Below are positions 38,496 through 47,486 of a stretch of 64,000 nucleotides of DNA, one piece after another; within the stretch, counting starts at the first letter, position 1; each line of letters starts with the position of its first letter. This stretch comes from Winslowiella arboricola (GTDB lineage Bacteria > Pseudomonadota > Gammaproteobacteria > Enterobacterales > Enterobacteriaceae): positions 372,001-436,000 of the forward strand of contig NZ_JAODIM010000042.1 of assembly GCF_025527015.1 (NCBI RefSeq), written 5' to 3'. The notes beneath the pieces were generated by a model that saw only the letters and a list, made by a program, of their open reading frames with translations, ran no database searches and was not told where the DNA came from. A program made the translations under genes and the position numbers.

Positions 38496-39895
38496 CGTGG
38501 CTGCAAAAACGGCTGCCAAAACGGATGGCCAACCAGCTGGTGTTGTTACTGGTTCTGGCGCTGCTGCTGACCAATATTATCGCCATTGTTGCTATCCAGC
38601 TTACCGGCGCGCTGATCCATCCGGTATCGCGCGCGCATGCGCTGGAACGTCTGAGTATTGCTTACCAGGCCGCGCAGCGGCTGGCCCCGGCTGATACTGA
38701 ACCATTATTGCAGGCGATAAATACCCGCGATGCCCGATTCTGGATTGCCGCGCGCCCCGACGTTCCCGCTTTCCCGATGCGCAGCGAAGAGCAGCGGCTG
38801 GCGGCCGATTTAGCCTCACTGCTGCCCGCCACCGACAATATTATGATGCAACTTGAACGTACCGATGGTGGCGTGGCGCGTGAGCACCTGTTCCGCGCCG
38901 CTGGCTGGCAGCCGTTGCGTCTGCGTACCAGTGTCGAATTACCGGATGGTCGCTATCTGAATGGCGTGCAGCATCCGATGCAGGCTTATGAATGGCGTCG
39001 CCTGCTGGCTTATGCGCTGCCGGTAACCAGTGTGCCGGTGTTGCTGATGGTGATGTTCTTTATCCGACGGGTGGTGCATCCGGTTAAGACGCTGGCTGAG
39101 GCGACGGAGCGCGTCAGCCGTGGCGAGTGGATCAAGCCGCTGCCGCTGCGCGGACCACAGGAAGCGCGTGAACTGACGCAGGCATTTAATCTGATGCAGG
39201 AGCGTCTGGCGCGCCATGTTGAAGGCCGCACCCGCATGCTTGCCGCCGTCAGCCACGATCTTAATACGCCGATTACCGAACTGCGCCTGACCGTCGAGTT
39301 AATGGCGGAAGGGCCGGATCGCGACGATATGCTGGAAAGTTTGCAGGAGCTAAGCTCAATGGTCAGTGAAACGCTGAAATTTGTGCGCGGCGATGCCTTG
39401 CAGGAACAGACCAGCAGCCTGTCGGTTAGCCGCCTGCTGGACGATCTTGCCCGCCGTTATCGCACCCTCGGGCAGCCGGTAACGTGGCAGGGCGGAGAGG
39501 CGACTGAGATTCGTTGCCGTCCTCTGTCACTGAAACGTGCGCTGACCAATCTGATCGATAATGCGCTGATGTATGCCGGCGACGCGACGCTAAGCCTGCA
39601 TCAGCAGGCGGGCGGCGTACGTATTGAAGTGCTGGATCATGGTCCGGGCATCGCGCCAGCTTCTCTGGCGCAGGCTTTCGAGCCTTTTGTGCAGCTGTCA
39701 CATATGAAGGTGCGTGAGGATACGGGCGCTGGCGGCGGACTGGGACTGGGGCTGTCGATCGCCCGTGCCACTGTGCATGCCCACGGTGGCGAGCTGATTC
39801 TTGAGAATCGCCCGCCAGCCGGGTTGTGCGCGATAGTGATTCTGCCTGAGGGTCAGAAGGTGATGGTGCTGCCAAACCAGAAGGTACGACCGTAA
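38492..39895 (+). CDS. Two-component sensor histidine kinase
   Basis: 467 aa inner-membrane kinase. Two membrane helices (about 15-40 and 172-191) flank a periplasmic domain of about 130 residues; then HAMP, an H-box with His255 in 'AAVSHDLNTPITEL', and the ATPase domain with 'NLIDNALMYAG', 'DHGPGI' and 'GGGLGLGLSIAR'. Layout resembles EnvZ/BasS-type sensors. Its last 43 bases overlap the convergent TonB-receptor gene. Confidence 0.92.
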   Translation: MTWLQKRLPKRMANQLVLLLVLALLLTNIIAIVAIQLTGALIHPVSRAHALERLSIAYQAAQRLAPADTEPLLQAINTRDARFWIAARPDVPAFPMRSEEQRLAADLASLLPATDNIMMQLERTDGGVAREHLFRAAGWQPLRLRTSVELPDGRYLNGVQHPMQAYEWRRLLAYALPVTSVPVLLMVMFFIRRVVHPVKTLAEATERVSRGEWIKPLPLRGPQEARELTQAFNLMQERLARHVEGRTRMLAAVSHDLNTPITELRLTVELMAEGPDRDDMLESLQELSSMVSETLKFVRGDALQEQTSSLSVSRLLDDLARRYRTLGQPVTWQGGEATEIRCRPLSLKRALTNLIDNALMYAGDATLSLHQQAGGVRIEVLDHGPGIAPASLAQAFEPFVQLSHMKVREDTGAGGGLGLGLSIARATVHAHGGELILENRPPAGLCAIVILPEGQKVMVLPNQKVRP

Positions 39896-41805
39896 TTGAC
39901 GGTGCCGTATGTTTCGTCGTCAAGGCGCTTGTCATTGAGGTTGTAAATCGCACCATTCAGCGTCACTGCCGGGGTCAGCTGGTAAGATGCGCCGATATCC
40001 GCGGTAGTGTAGTCCGGCGCCGGGGTATTATTCACCGTGGTGCCAAACTCTTTACCGTAGTAGTTGACCGCCGCCCAGCTTTGCAGATTTTCGCTGATAT
40101 CCCATTCGCTGCGCAGGCTGGCTTTACGTTTTGGGGTTAACGCCAGAGGTGCGCCAGCATTGGCGCCGCTTTTCTGCTCAGAATCGGTATAAGTGAAGTT
40201 ACCCTTCAGCGACAGCGCAGGCAGAATCTGCCAGCGTCCGTTCAGCTCGACCCCTTTAATCACCGCTTTGTCGATATTGACGCGCTGCATAATGGTATAA
40301 CCGTTCCACTGCTGGTCGGTGGTCACCGTCGACAGCTTATCTTTAAAGTCGTTATAGAATACGGTTGCGCCTGCGGAGAGATCGTCGCGATTATTCCACA
40401 ACGCCGACAGTTCATAGTTGGTGCTGGTTTCTGGTTTCAGATCCGAATTACCAAACATCACGTAAGTGTTACGGCGCAGCACCGCGTAGTCATCGATAAC
40501 GGCGCGCAGTTCAGGGGCTTTAAAGCCACGCGCGACGCCGCCTTTCAGCGTCCACTCGTCACTCAGGTGCCATACGCCATAGATGCGCGGGTTAATATGA
40601 TTGCCGTATTGTTCATGGTGATCGAGACGCAGACCGGTAGTTAACGCAAAACTCTCGCTAAGACGCCATTCGTCTTCCGCGAATATCGCTTTCTGCACCA
40701 CATCGAATTTGTAGTTTTTCCGATCGTTAAGCCCCTGGTTCCAGTCGGTGAGGGCGCTCTGATTCCACTGCACCCCGCCGGTGATCACATGATAATCGGT
40801 CGGCGCCACCAGTTTGGCGTCAAACACGGTATTTTTGATTTCCGGTTTACGGCCCAGCACGTCGGTCTGGGTTTCGCTGGCCAGCCCTTCACGACTGGTT
40901 TTTTCCTGTGACAGACTCAGGCTGGTGGTGGCCCAGTCCCAGCGTCCTTCATGTGATACCGACCAGTGGTCGCGGTTATTTTTCTGCTCGCGGGTTGCCC
41001 AGTTGGCGCTGACGCCGTCGCCGTTTTTCAGGCGGGTGACGCCGCCTTCCAGCAGAATATCCTGGTCAGGGGTCGGCGTAATCGCCAGGCGCGCGGTGAT
41101 ATCTTTATGCTGTGCTTTGGTGAAACCATTGGTGGTTTCGACATTATCATCAGCCTGGCGATCCAGATAGCGTCCCCATACCTGTAATCCCAGCACGTCC
41201 GACACCAACGGGCCATTCAGATAGAATTGGGTCTGCCCCGCATTGCCCTGATCGCTGTGCTGGCGCGCAGAGTAATCATAAGAGAGTGAACCTCCCCATT
41301 TGCGTGAGACTTTGCGGGTAATCACATTGATAACGCCGCCGATGGCGTCAGAGCCATACAGAGATGACATCGGCCCGCGAATCACTTCGATACGCTCAAT
41401 GGCCGCCGCGGGCGGCACAAAACTCTGCTCATAACCGCTATTGCCGTTGACGCGCGAATCGCGCCCGCTCTGACGTTTGCCATCTACCAACAGCAGGGTG
41501 TAATCGGCTGGCATGCCGCGAATAGAGATATCGGTTTCATTGGCGCCGCCATTAACCACTACCCCCTCGACATCGCGCACCGCATCGCCCAGGTTCTGGA
41601 AAGAGCGTTTACGCAACTGTTCACCGTCAATCACGGTGATCGAAGCCGGAGCTTCTTCCTGGCTCTGTTCGTAACCGGCCGCGGTTACCACCATTGCGGG
41701 TTGATCGCTGGCAGAACTTGCTTCATCGGCCCAGGCGCTGGCAGGCAGCAGCAGCGCCAGTTGGATAATAATGGCCAGAGGCTGACGGTGAAAATGGGGA
41801 TGCAT
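39853..41805 (-). CDS. TonB-dependent outer-membrane receptor, CirA/IrgA family
   Basis: 650 aa with a signal peptide (cut near 'ASAWADE'), TonB box 'AMVVTAAG', a plug domain ('SIRGMPADYTLLLVDGKRQ', 'IEVIRGPMSSLYGSDAIGGV') and a 22-strand barrel ending in the terminal aromatic 'GSTITF'. CirA-type receptors import catecholate siderophore-iron and are used by colicins. Sequence resemblance to CirA is clear but not close, so the ligand is open. It converges on the sensor kinase gene and probably shares control with it. Confidence 0.92.
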   Translation of the reverse strand: MHPHFHRQPLAIIIQLALLLPASAWADEASSASDQPAMVVTAAGYEQSQEEAPASITVIDGEQLRKRSFQNLGDAVRDVEGVVVNGGANETDISIRGMPADYTLLLVDGKRQSGRDSRVNGNSGYEQSFVPPAAAIERIEVIRGPMSSLYGSDAIGGVINVITRKVSRKWGGSLSYDYSARQHSDQGNAGQTQFYLNGPLVSDVLGLQVWGRYLDRQADDNVETTNGFTKAQHKDITARLAITPTPDQDILLEGGVTRLKNGDGVSANWATREQKNNRDHWSVSHEGRWDWATTSLSLSQEKTSREGLASETQTDVLGRKPEIKNTVFDAKLVAPTDYHVITGGVQWNQSALTDWNQGLNDRKNYKFDVVQKAIFAEDEWRLSESFALTTGLRLDHHEQYGNHINPRIYGVWHLSDEWTLKGGVARGFKAPELRAVIDDYAVLRRNTYVMFGNSDLKPETSTNYELSALWNNRDDLSAGATVFYNDFKDKLSTVTTDQQWNGYTIMQRVNIDKAVIKGVELNGRWQILPALSLKGNFTYTDSEQKSGANAGAPLALTPKRKASLRSEWDISENLQSWAAVNYYGKEFGTTVNNTPAPDYTTADIGASYQLTPAVTLNGAIYNLNDKRLDDETYGTVNYGRTFWFGSTITF

Positions 41806-41907
41806 GATAGAACGTCTCTCACAGAATTCATGTTAAACACGAATCATACGCATCCGCATCTGCAAACATTGGACAAAGTAAGACAGCGGGACATCTGGCG
41901 GAAAGTA

Positions 41908-42507
41908 TCAGCCAAATGCGGCGGCAACTCCGCGCAGTTCCGGCAGTACGGCCAGATTTTTCTCCTGAATAATGTCTTCATGAATCTTCAGGATCACCGC
42001 TTTTACCACATCGGAATTTTTCTTCATGCTTTGCTGCTGCATAATCGCATTTAACTCTTCCAGCTGCCGCGGACTGACTTTCATCGAAATACGTTTTGAT
42101 GATTTGGCCTGCGCAAAGTCGCTGCTTAACAATGCGTTCAGCTGCGCCTGCTGGTAGTGACCGGTGGTCAGGGCATGAAGGTAGTAAAGAATAAGGGCTT
42201 TATTGAAATCCTCATTTAGCGATGCATCTATCTTTTGCGTCGCTACATGCAGAATATCGAGATAGTGCGCTGGCACCCTGACTTCCAGCGGCAGTTTTCG
42301 CTGTTCAAACGCGGCCTTAATTTGTGGCGTGCATTGAGCCGGTATGCTGACCACGTCGTCACACCGATCACAGACGCCGGCAAGAATATTTTTTACCATG
42401 CCGCTGCCATCGCTGAAGTTGACATCGCGTAGCCGATGGGTGGCTGTTGATCTCCCGCACTGATGACAGATAACGGTCAGTTTATCGCCTTCTTTTACCA
42501 TTCTCAC
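41908..42507 (-). CDS. Putative antitoxin: zinc-ribbon plus C-terminal ribbon-helix-helix-like domain
   Basis: 199 aa, family not recognised. The N-terminus has two CxxC pairs ('CHQCG' and 'CDRCD', residues about 14-50), enough for one zinc ribbon as in MqsA. The C-terminal 65 residues ('KRISMKVSPRQLEELNAIM...DVVKAVILKI') look like a ribbon-helix-helix DNA-binding domain. It follows, after an 18-base gap, a small basic-core protein gene, giving toxin-first order. GTG 42507 is preferred because AGGAG lies 6 bases before it; ATG 42501 is the alternative. Confidence 0.72.
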   Translation of the reverse strand: MRMVKEGDKLTVICHQCGRSTATHRLRDVNFSDGSGMVKNILAGVCDRCDDVVSIPAQCTPQIKAAFEQRKLPLEVRVPAHYLDILHVATQKIDASLNEDFNKALILYYLHALTTGHYQQAQLNALLSSDFAQAKSSKRISMKVSPRQLEELNAIMQQQSMKKNSDVVKAVILKIHEDIIQEKNLAVLPELRGVAAAFG

Positions 42508-42525
42508 GGAACACTCCTTTGTTAG

Positions 42526-42822
42526 TCAGAGGTGAACACTAATAAAGATCAGATTTGGCTGGATAAAATAGAACTTCACATACCAGCGGCAACCCGCCTT
42601 CCACGGCCTGAGGATATGGACATCAATGTCAGCATCCTGATGGTGTGGCGTGCAGAGGTATTCGTCTCCGCTGGTTTTCCTGATTAGCTCAATAACCCCG
42701 GCCTGATCAATCAGACCGGTGGAAAACACATTTTTTACCGCGATATCGACACGGATTTCATGATGGTAAGCACCCTCAAGCAGACAGCGTATCGCTTCCC
42801 GTTTTACATCCCTGAATCCCAT
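42526..42822 (-). CDS. Putative toxin, small protein with MqsR-like C-terminal strand pattern
   Basis: 98 aa, family not recognised with confidence. N-terminal helices ('VKREAIRCLLEGAYHHEI') are followed by a strand-rich end 'WYVKFYFIQPNLIFISVHL'. The spacing of a basic 'RPW.AG' before that end recalls MqsR-type interferases ('RP...G..YLK....VLIVSF'). GGAGG lies 4 bases before the ATG. Size, position before a DNA-binding partner, and a palindrome just upstream all fit a toxin gene; biochemical activity is inference. Confidence 0.65.
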   Translation of the reverse strand: MGFRDVKREAIRCLLEGAYHHEIRVDIAVKNVFSTGLIDQAGVIELIRKTSGDEYLCTPHHQDADIDVHILRPWKAGCRWYVKFYFIQPNLIFISVHL

Positions 42823-42837
42823 AACGCCTCCCTATTT

Positions 42838-42857
42838 TGTACGAACTGTTGCGTACA
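42838..42857. promoter_or_regulatory. Candidate operator of the 41908-42822 pair
   Basis: Perfect dyad TGTACG (42838-42843), 8-base spacer containing AACTGTT, CGTACA (42852-42857), placed 16-35 bases upstream of the first gene's ATG, where an autorepressing antitoxin would bind. Confidence 0.55.
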
Positions 42858-42998
42858 TGCAATATGCCAGCAGCGATTTATTGCGGAGGATTTTAACGGC
42901 GGCAGAGCAGGGGAGGCTATGCGTTGAGGGTGGCGCACAGCAGGAAAGTTTAAAACGTCGAGGAGGCTCGCAAAGTGGTTGAGGCAGGGATGAAAAGC

Positions 42999-43036
42999 AA
43001 AACAGCCCGCTCAGGATTTTCTGAGCGGGCTGTTTT
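42999..43036. terminator. Bidirectional-looking terminator at the end of the LysR gene
   Basis: 16-bp stem AAAACAGCCCGCTCAG / CTGAGCGGGCTGTTTT with a 6-base loop. On the minus strand it ends in a T-run and its stem overlaps the last codons and stop of the LysR gene. Confidence 0.85.
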
Positions 43037-43970
43037 TATGGCTGGCATCGCTTTCTTGTTGCAGACGTATTGCTGCCACGAGAGTATCAATAAACACTCT
43101 GACCCTGGCGGGTAAGTATCTCTTTGTCGGATACAAAGCCATCACAGGCAATTCCGCGCTTTTATAATCGGAAAGAACAGGCACCAGCCGTCCTTCTGCT
43201 ACGTGTTGTTCGGACAAAAAGGACGGAAGCCAGGCAATGCCCATACCGGACAGGGCTGCATCCAGCACGGCTTCACCTCGATTTGCCATAAAGGCAATTC
43301 GTCCCGGGATCGTTTGCCACGTCCCTTCAGAAGTAAGAACGCGCCATACATGCTCCCGTGCAACAGATGTCCGGGTGTTTATATAAGGTAAGCAAAGATG
43401 GCTTCGCAAAGACTCAAGCGTTTGCGGCGTGCCATATTTTTCTAAATATTCCGGCGCAGCACAAAACATCGTGCGATAGCGCGCGATCACCCGGGTGACG
43501 ACATCAGGGTGCAGGTCTGAAGTCTCACCAATACGGATCGCCAGATCGAAACCTTCCTCAACAATATCGACTGTCTGATCGGTCAGATTCAGCTCAATGG
43601 CCACTTCCGGCCACATCGTAAGAAAATCACGAACAACGGGCATGACGTGCAACTGGCCGTAGGCGCCTGGCGCCGTAATACGTAACAGGCCTTTTGGCCT
43701 CGCATCGCGGCCAGCAATGTTGTTTTCCGCGGACGCCAAATCATCCAGTATGACAGTGCACTGCTCATAAAAGCGCCGGCCCTCCTCAGTCACGCTGAGC
43801 GAGCGGGTTGTTCGATTAAACAGACGCACCCCAAGACGGGTTTCGATCCGTCCGACCGCTTTAGCCACTGCAGAGCGCGACAGGCCGAGTGCGCGCGCTG
43901 CACCCGCAAAGCTGCTGGTTTCAACCGTCGTCGTGAACGCGATGATATCGCTTATGTTTGTTCTTCGCAT
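43011..43970 (-). CDS. LysR-family transcriptional regulator (CrgA-like)
   Basis: 319 aa. N-terminal winged helix ('SSFAGAARALGLSRSAVAKAVGRIE') and a C-terminal effector domain of the CrgA/YhjC group ('LLRITAPGAYGQLHVMPVV'). The ATG at 43970 fits the family N-terminus; the frame is open upstream. Divergent from an MFS transporter gene with 128 bases between starts, the usual layout of a LysR regulator and its target. A terminator overlaps its 3' end. Confidence 0.9.
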   Translation of the reverse strand: MRRTNISDIIAFTTTVETSSFAGAARALGLSRSAVAKAVGRIETRLGVRLFNRTTRSLSVTEEGRRFYEQCTVILDDLASAENNIAGRDARPKGLLRITAPGAYGQLHVMPVVRDFLTMWPEVAIELNLTDQTVDIVEEGFDLAIRIGETSDLHPDVVTRVIARYRTMFCAAPEYLEKYGTPQTLESLRSHLCLPYINTRTSVAREHVWRVLTSEGTWQTIPGRIAFMANRGEAVLDAALSGMGIAWLPSFLSEQHVAEGRLVPVLSDYKSAELPVMALYPTKRYLPARVRVFIDTLVAAIRLQQESDASHKNSPLRKS

Positions 43971-44052
43971 GCACCACTCCGTTTCCTTTTCGTCTTCAGT
44001 AAGGAGAAACCTATTCGCCAATATTACATGTATCTTTTTATTGAATCATAGT

Positions 44053-44075
44053 GGGATACAACATCAGGTTATCCC
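44053..44075. promoter_or_regulatory. Dyad in the LysR/MFS intergenic region
   Basis: GGGATA, 11-base spacer, TATCCC. This interrupted dyad of LysR-box size lies between the divergent starts and about 24 bases before the MFS start; a LysR site is possible. Confidence 0.35.
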
Positions 44076-44098
44076 TGTTTTTACCGGAAGGAGCAACT

Positions 44099-45628
44099 TT
44101 GAACGCATCACATTTTGCCTCAGGGGCTAATCGAAGGGGTTTTGTGCTGATGGCGGCATGTATCGTCGCCGTCGCCAATCCGCTCGCATTTACCGGACCT
44201 GCTGTAGCGCTGCCCACTATAGGCCAAACGCTGGAAGGCACTGCTGTCGAATTGGGATGGGTGACCAACGCCTTTATGCTGGCGTTTGGTAGTTGCCTTT
44301 TAACTGCCGGATCGCTTGCGGACGCACTGGGGCGTCGACGAGTTTTTCTTGTGGGCGCCGGGCTGCTTTTCGCGTTTTCTCTCGCGCTCAGTGTTGCACC
44401 GAACATCTTTATTATCGATCTGCTACGAGCCGGGCAGGGCGTCGCTGCCGCTGCGGCTTTTGCTGGCATTATGGCTGCGCTGGCCCAGGAATTTCAGGGC
44501 GCTGGCAGTATGCGGGCCTTCAGTCTGGTGGGTACCAGTTTCGGCGTCGGACTTGCGTTTGGACCAATCAGTTCGGGCCTTCTGATAGCGGCTTTTGGCT
44601 GGAGATCGATTTTTGTCCTTGTCGCGGTACTTGCAGCCTTTGCTTACGCTATGGGATCGGTATTTGTTCGTGAGTCGCGGGATCCACAAGCCGCAGGTAT
44701 TGACTGGAAAGGAGGCCTCTGTTTCACCGCGGCACTGGCGCTTTTTACCCAGGCTATTCTTGTCGCGCCGGAAAAAGGATGGGGAGATACAGGCACTCTC
44801 TTCTGTCTCACGCTCAGTATTGCGCTGTTCATACTCTTTTCCGCTATCGAATTACGGGCACAACGACCGATGCTGAATCTTTCTCTTTTCCGGGAACCCC
44901 GTTTTGTCGCTGTCCAGCTGCTCGCAGCCGCACCGGCCTATGCGTTTGTCGTTCTTCTGATTCTGTTACCGGTTCGTTTTGTCGGGATCGACGGTATGAC
45001 GGCCTTGCAGGCAGGGTGGATTATGGTAGCGCTGTGCGGTCCCCTTTTGTTCCTGCCACTTATTGCTGGTTTACTGACTCGCTGGTTCTCAGCAGCAACA
45101 CTCTGTGGTACGGGATTTGTCGTGTCAGCAGGCGGGCTTTTGTGGCTGAGTTGCTGGCCCGGTGGCGCGGCGAGCATAACGCTAATTGCTCCGCTTCTTG
45201 TCATTGGTACCGGCATCAGCCTGCCATGGGGATTAATGGACGGACTGGCTGTAAGCGTTGTTCCCCGCGAAAACGCCGGAATGGCGACGGGTATCTTCAA
45301 CACCACCCGGGTTGCTGGCGAAGGTGTGGCGCTGGCTGTTGTAAGTGCGCTCTTGTCCGCCCTGATTGCTTCCAGGATCAGTACGGATTTTCCCGTTTCG
45401 TCCGGGCTGGCAGGTGATACAGCGCAACGTTTCGTTGCCGGAGACCTGTCCTCGGTGCAGTCATTATTTGCCCTGTCAGCCCATAACACACTGGCGCACA
45501 GTTATAACAGCGCCTTCAGTAGCCTGCTTATCATTCTGGCAGTCGTGACTTTAGCCACGTCTTTGGTGATTTTTATGGCGCTTCGCGGAGCGGCGCGAGT
45601 ATCGACAGAGCACGCGGCGGGAAAATAA
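44099..45628 (+). CDS. MFS transporter, DHA2-type (14 helices)
   Basis: 509 aa, about 14 membrane helices, with the family motifs 'LADALGRRRVFLVGAGLL' (motif A) and 'GPAVALPTIGQTLEG' in helix 1. Homologues export drugs, dyes or bile salts by proton antiport. TTG at 44099 is preferred because GAAGGAG lies 5 bases upstream; a GTG at 44051 would add 16 residues without a ribosome site. Divergent from the LysR gene that probably controls it. Confidence 0.88.
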   Translation: MNASHFASGANRRGFVLMAACIVAVANPLAFTGPAVALPTIGQTLEGTAVELGWVTNAFMLAFGSCLLTAGSLADALGRRRVFLVGAGLLFAFSLALSVAPNIFIIDLLRAGQGVAAAAAFAGIMAALAQEFQGAGSMRAFSLVGTSFGVGLAFGPISSGLLIAAFGWRSIFVLVAVLAAFAYAMGSVFVRESRDPQAAGIDWKGGLCFTAALALFTQAILVAPEKGWGDTGTLFCLTLSIALFILFSAIELRAQRPMLNLSLFREPRFVAVQLLAAAPAYAFVVLLILLPVRFVGIDGMTALQAGWIMVALCGPLLFLPLIAGLLTRWFSAATLCGTGFVVSAGGLLWLSCWPGGAASITLIAPLLVIGTGISLPWGLMDGLAVSVVPRENAGMATGIFNTTRVAGEGVALAVVSALLSALIASRISTDFPVSSGLAGDTAQRFVAGDLSSVQSLFALSAHNTLAHSYNSAFSSLLIILAVVTLATSLVIFMALRGAARVSTEHAAGK

Positions 45629-45756
45629 CAGGGAGACACGGATTTTATCTGATCAGCATGCTCCTGGCGTGAAGCATTTTGACGGCGGGCTGTCGCGTTC
45701 TGAACAGATTACAGTGCAGGCCAGTTTCACTGTCTGCGTACTGCCTGGCATATCAG

Positions 45757-45785
45757 TATAAAACGCCCGCAAACTAATGCGGGCG
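45757..45785 (-). terminator. Terminator after the alpha/beta hydrolase gene
   Basis: On the minus strand CGCCCGCA, loop, TGCGGGCG (45764-45785) followed by TTTTATA. It starts 7 bases after the hydrolase stop. Confidence 0.75.
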
Positions 45786-45791
45786 ACGTGT

Positions 45792-46673
45792 TTACCGATC
45801 GAGGAAATTAACCAGCGCATCGTTAAACTCATCTGGCGCCTGGATAAAGGCAAAATGGCTGGTGTTGGGGATAATCAGCAGCCCGGCTTGCGGGATAGTG
45901 GCGGCGATATGCTCCAGATGCGGACGCAGGATCCCTTCATCATGATCGCCGTCGGCAACCAGAATCGGCGTACGGATGCTTTTCAGCTGCGCATCGCTCC
46001 AGTTGGGCTGTGTCTCCCACATATGCCCAATCTGCTCAACAAAACTGTCGTACTGATCCGGGGTTTTAGAGAGCCGCTGATACTCCTTACCCGCGCGGCT
46101 GATATAAGCGGCAAATAGCGGATTCTCGGCGACGTCGGCGCGTACGCCCGCGGTAGTGGTATTGGGCGCGAAGGCAAATACCTTATTGATGCGCTCTGCA
46201 TGGCGCAGTGCCAGATCGATACCGATAATCCCGCCGTCACTCCAGCCAACAATATCCGCCTTCTGCAGATGCAGGTGATCCATTAACGCCACCACATCGT
46301 CGGTCATCAGATCGTAGCCATAAGGCTGGCTGTTGCGCGTACTGCGTCCGTGGCCGCGGCTGTCCAGTACGATTACCTGGTGGTTGCGGGCGATCACCGG
46401 CACCTGCTTGCCCCAGTAATCGGCGTTCGCCAGCCCGCCGTGAATAAAGATCACCGGCGAACCCTTGCCGATGACGCCGTAAAACAGATCTATGCCGTTC
46501 ACTTTGGCATAGCCGGTTTTCAGGCCGCTGACCGGCGCAGGGGTTGGCGGCAGATGCTGCCAGCGCTGGCCCCAGCTGACGTTCTGTTCGGTGGCGAGGG
46601 CGGTGAGGGGTAAAACCGCGCCGGAAAGCAGTGAGAAGGATAACAGCCATGCAAGAAAGGGTTTAAATTTCAT
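45792..46673 (-). CDS. Secreted alpha/beta hydrolase
   Basis: 293 aa with a signal peptide (residues 1-27, cut near 'TALA'), so periplasmic or exported. Nucleophile Ser145 in 'GWSDGG', oxyanion 'HGG' (78-80), acid in 'VADGDHDEG' and the histidine in 'NTSHFAFIQ'. Relatives include proline iminopeptidase-like and haloperoxidase-like hydrolases; the substrate is unknown. The frame is open far upstream, but only the ATG at 46673 gives a signal peptide at the N-terminus. Confidence 0.88.
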   Translation of the reverse strand: MKFKPFLAWLLSFSLLSGAVLPLTALATEQNVSWGQRWQHLPPTPAPVSGLKTGYAKVNGIDLFYGVIGKGSPVIFIHGGLANADYWGKQVPVIARNHQVIVLDSRGHGRSTRNSQPYGYDLMTDDVVALMDHLHLQKADIVGWSDGGIIGIDLALRHAERINKVFAFAPNTTTAGVRADVAENPLFAAYISRAGKEYQRLSKTPDQYDSFVEQIGHMWETQPNWSDAQLKSIRTPILVADGDHDEGILRPHLEHIAATIPQAGLLIIPNTSHFAFIQAPDEFNDALVNFLDR

Positions 46674-46832
46674 CGCTCTGCTCCTGAAGGTAGTGAAATA
46701 GGGGTAACGCGTTTCAGAGCGAAGCTTAGATAGATTTTTGTCGGTGACATGGCGCGAAGTGCTATTCAACTGCCACTGCCAGATTTCCGGGCCGTCTGAG
46801 GATTGATATATAGGGTCATGGTCGAAAACCGG

Positions 46833-46851
46833 GGGGAGCATCGCGCTCCCC
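46833..46851. terminator. Possible terminator of the yjfB gene
   Basis: 7-bp GC stem GGGGAGC / GCTCCCC with a 5-base loop, about 65 bases after the yjfB stop on the minus strand, followed by CCGGTTTT in that direction. Confidence 0.5.
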
Positions 46852-46916
46852 GCAGAAGGAAGCAGGCTATTACATCGGTGAGTCAATCAGCGCGCCACCT
46901 TCTTTTAAACTGCGAT

Positions 46917-47105
46917 TCAGGCGGTAGTATTGATATTCCTGCCAATTGCCGGGTTAGCAGGTAACTGTTGGATCGATTCGAGAATACCGTTTGCCGCAGA
47001 CTGCTGGTTATCCAGGGTCTTCTTCAGTACGAGGGTGCTTACCTTACTGTTCAAATCCAGGCTATCAAGGCTGGTAGCCAGTGATGCAATTTGCGAGACA
47101 TCCAT
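46917..47105 (-). CDS. yjfB: YjfB-family putative motility protein
   Basis: 62 aa. The N-terminus 'MDVSQIASLATSL' and C-terminus 'PANPAIGRNINTTA' are those of the YjfB family, a short helical protein annotated as putative motility protein. The frame continues upstream to 47219, but the ATG at 47105 matches the family start and follows a purine-rich ribosome site. It is probably the last resident chromosomal gene before the island that follows. Confidence 0.88.
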   Translation of the reverse strand: MDVSQIASLATSLDSLDLNSKVSTLVLKKTLDNQQSAANGILESIQQLPANPAIGRNINTTA

Positions 47106-47188
47106 TTTGCTCTCCTGTTTGATACAACCAAAAAAGTGACTGATAACGGCTTTGTGACAAAGCCTTGCAGTGTTATCGGCATTGGCAG

Positions 47189-47486
47189 CAAAAACTTCAG
47201 AAGTAAACCTCAAATACATGCGTGCGTTTGCTGAAGCCTGGCCGGATACAGAATTTGTGCAAGCGGTGCTTGCACAATTGCCCTGGTATCACCAACTGGC
47301 CTTGCTGGACAAGCTGACCCACCAGGAGGATCGCCGTTGGTATGCCGCCAGGGCTATTGAACATAACTGGTCGCGCAATGTACTGGTAATGCAAATTGAA
47401 AGTCGCTTGTTACAGCGTAGCGGCACCACAGTGACCAACTTCGATATCAGCCTGCCTCTGGTGCAGTCTGACCTGGTGCGCGAATC
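47189..47486 (+). pseudogene. Fragment of a DUF1016 (YhcG) nuclease-family gene
   Basis: About 95 codons from 'LKYMRAFAEAWPD' through 'LPWYHQLALLDKL', 'WSRNVLVMQIESRL' and 'VTNFDISLP..QSDL'. This is the N-terminal DUF1016 domain of YhcG-like proteins; the true N-terminus and the whole C-terminal PD-(D/E)xK nuclease part are missing. The reading frame runs on into IS-derived sequence and stops at 47520. Relic of a gene broken by IS insertion and deletion. Confidence 0.82.

Noticed and set aside
46872..46916. Short minus-strand reading 'LNRSLKEGGALIDSPM' just after yjfB in another frame
   Set aside because: Looks protein-like but is only 16 codons with no start; could be a relic of an overlapping gene, too short to call.
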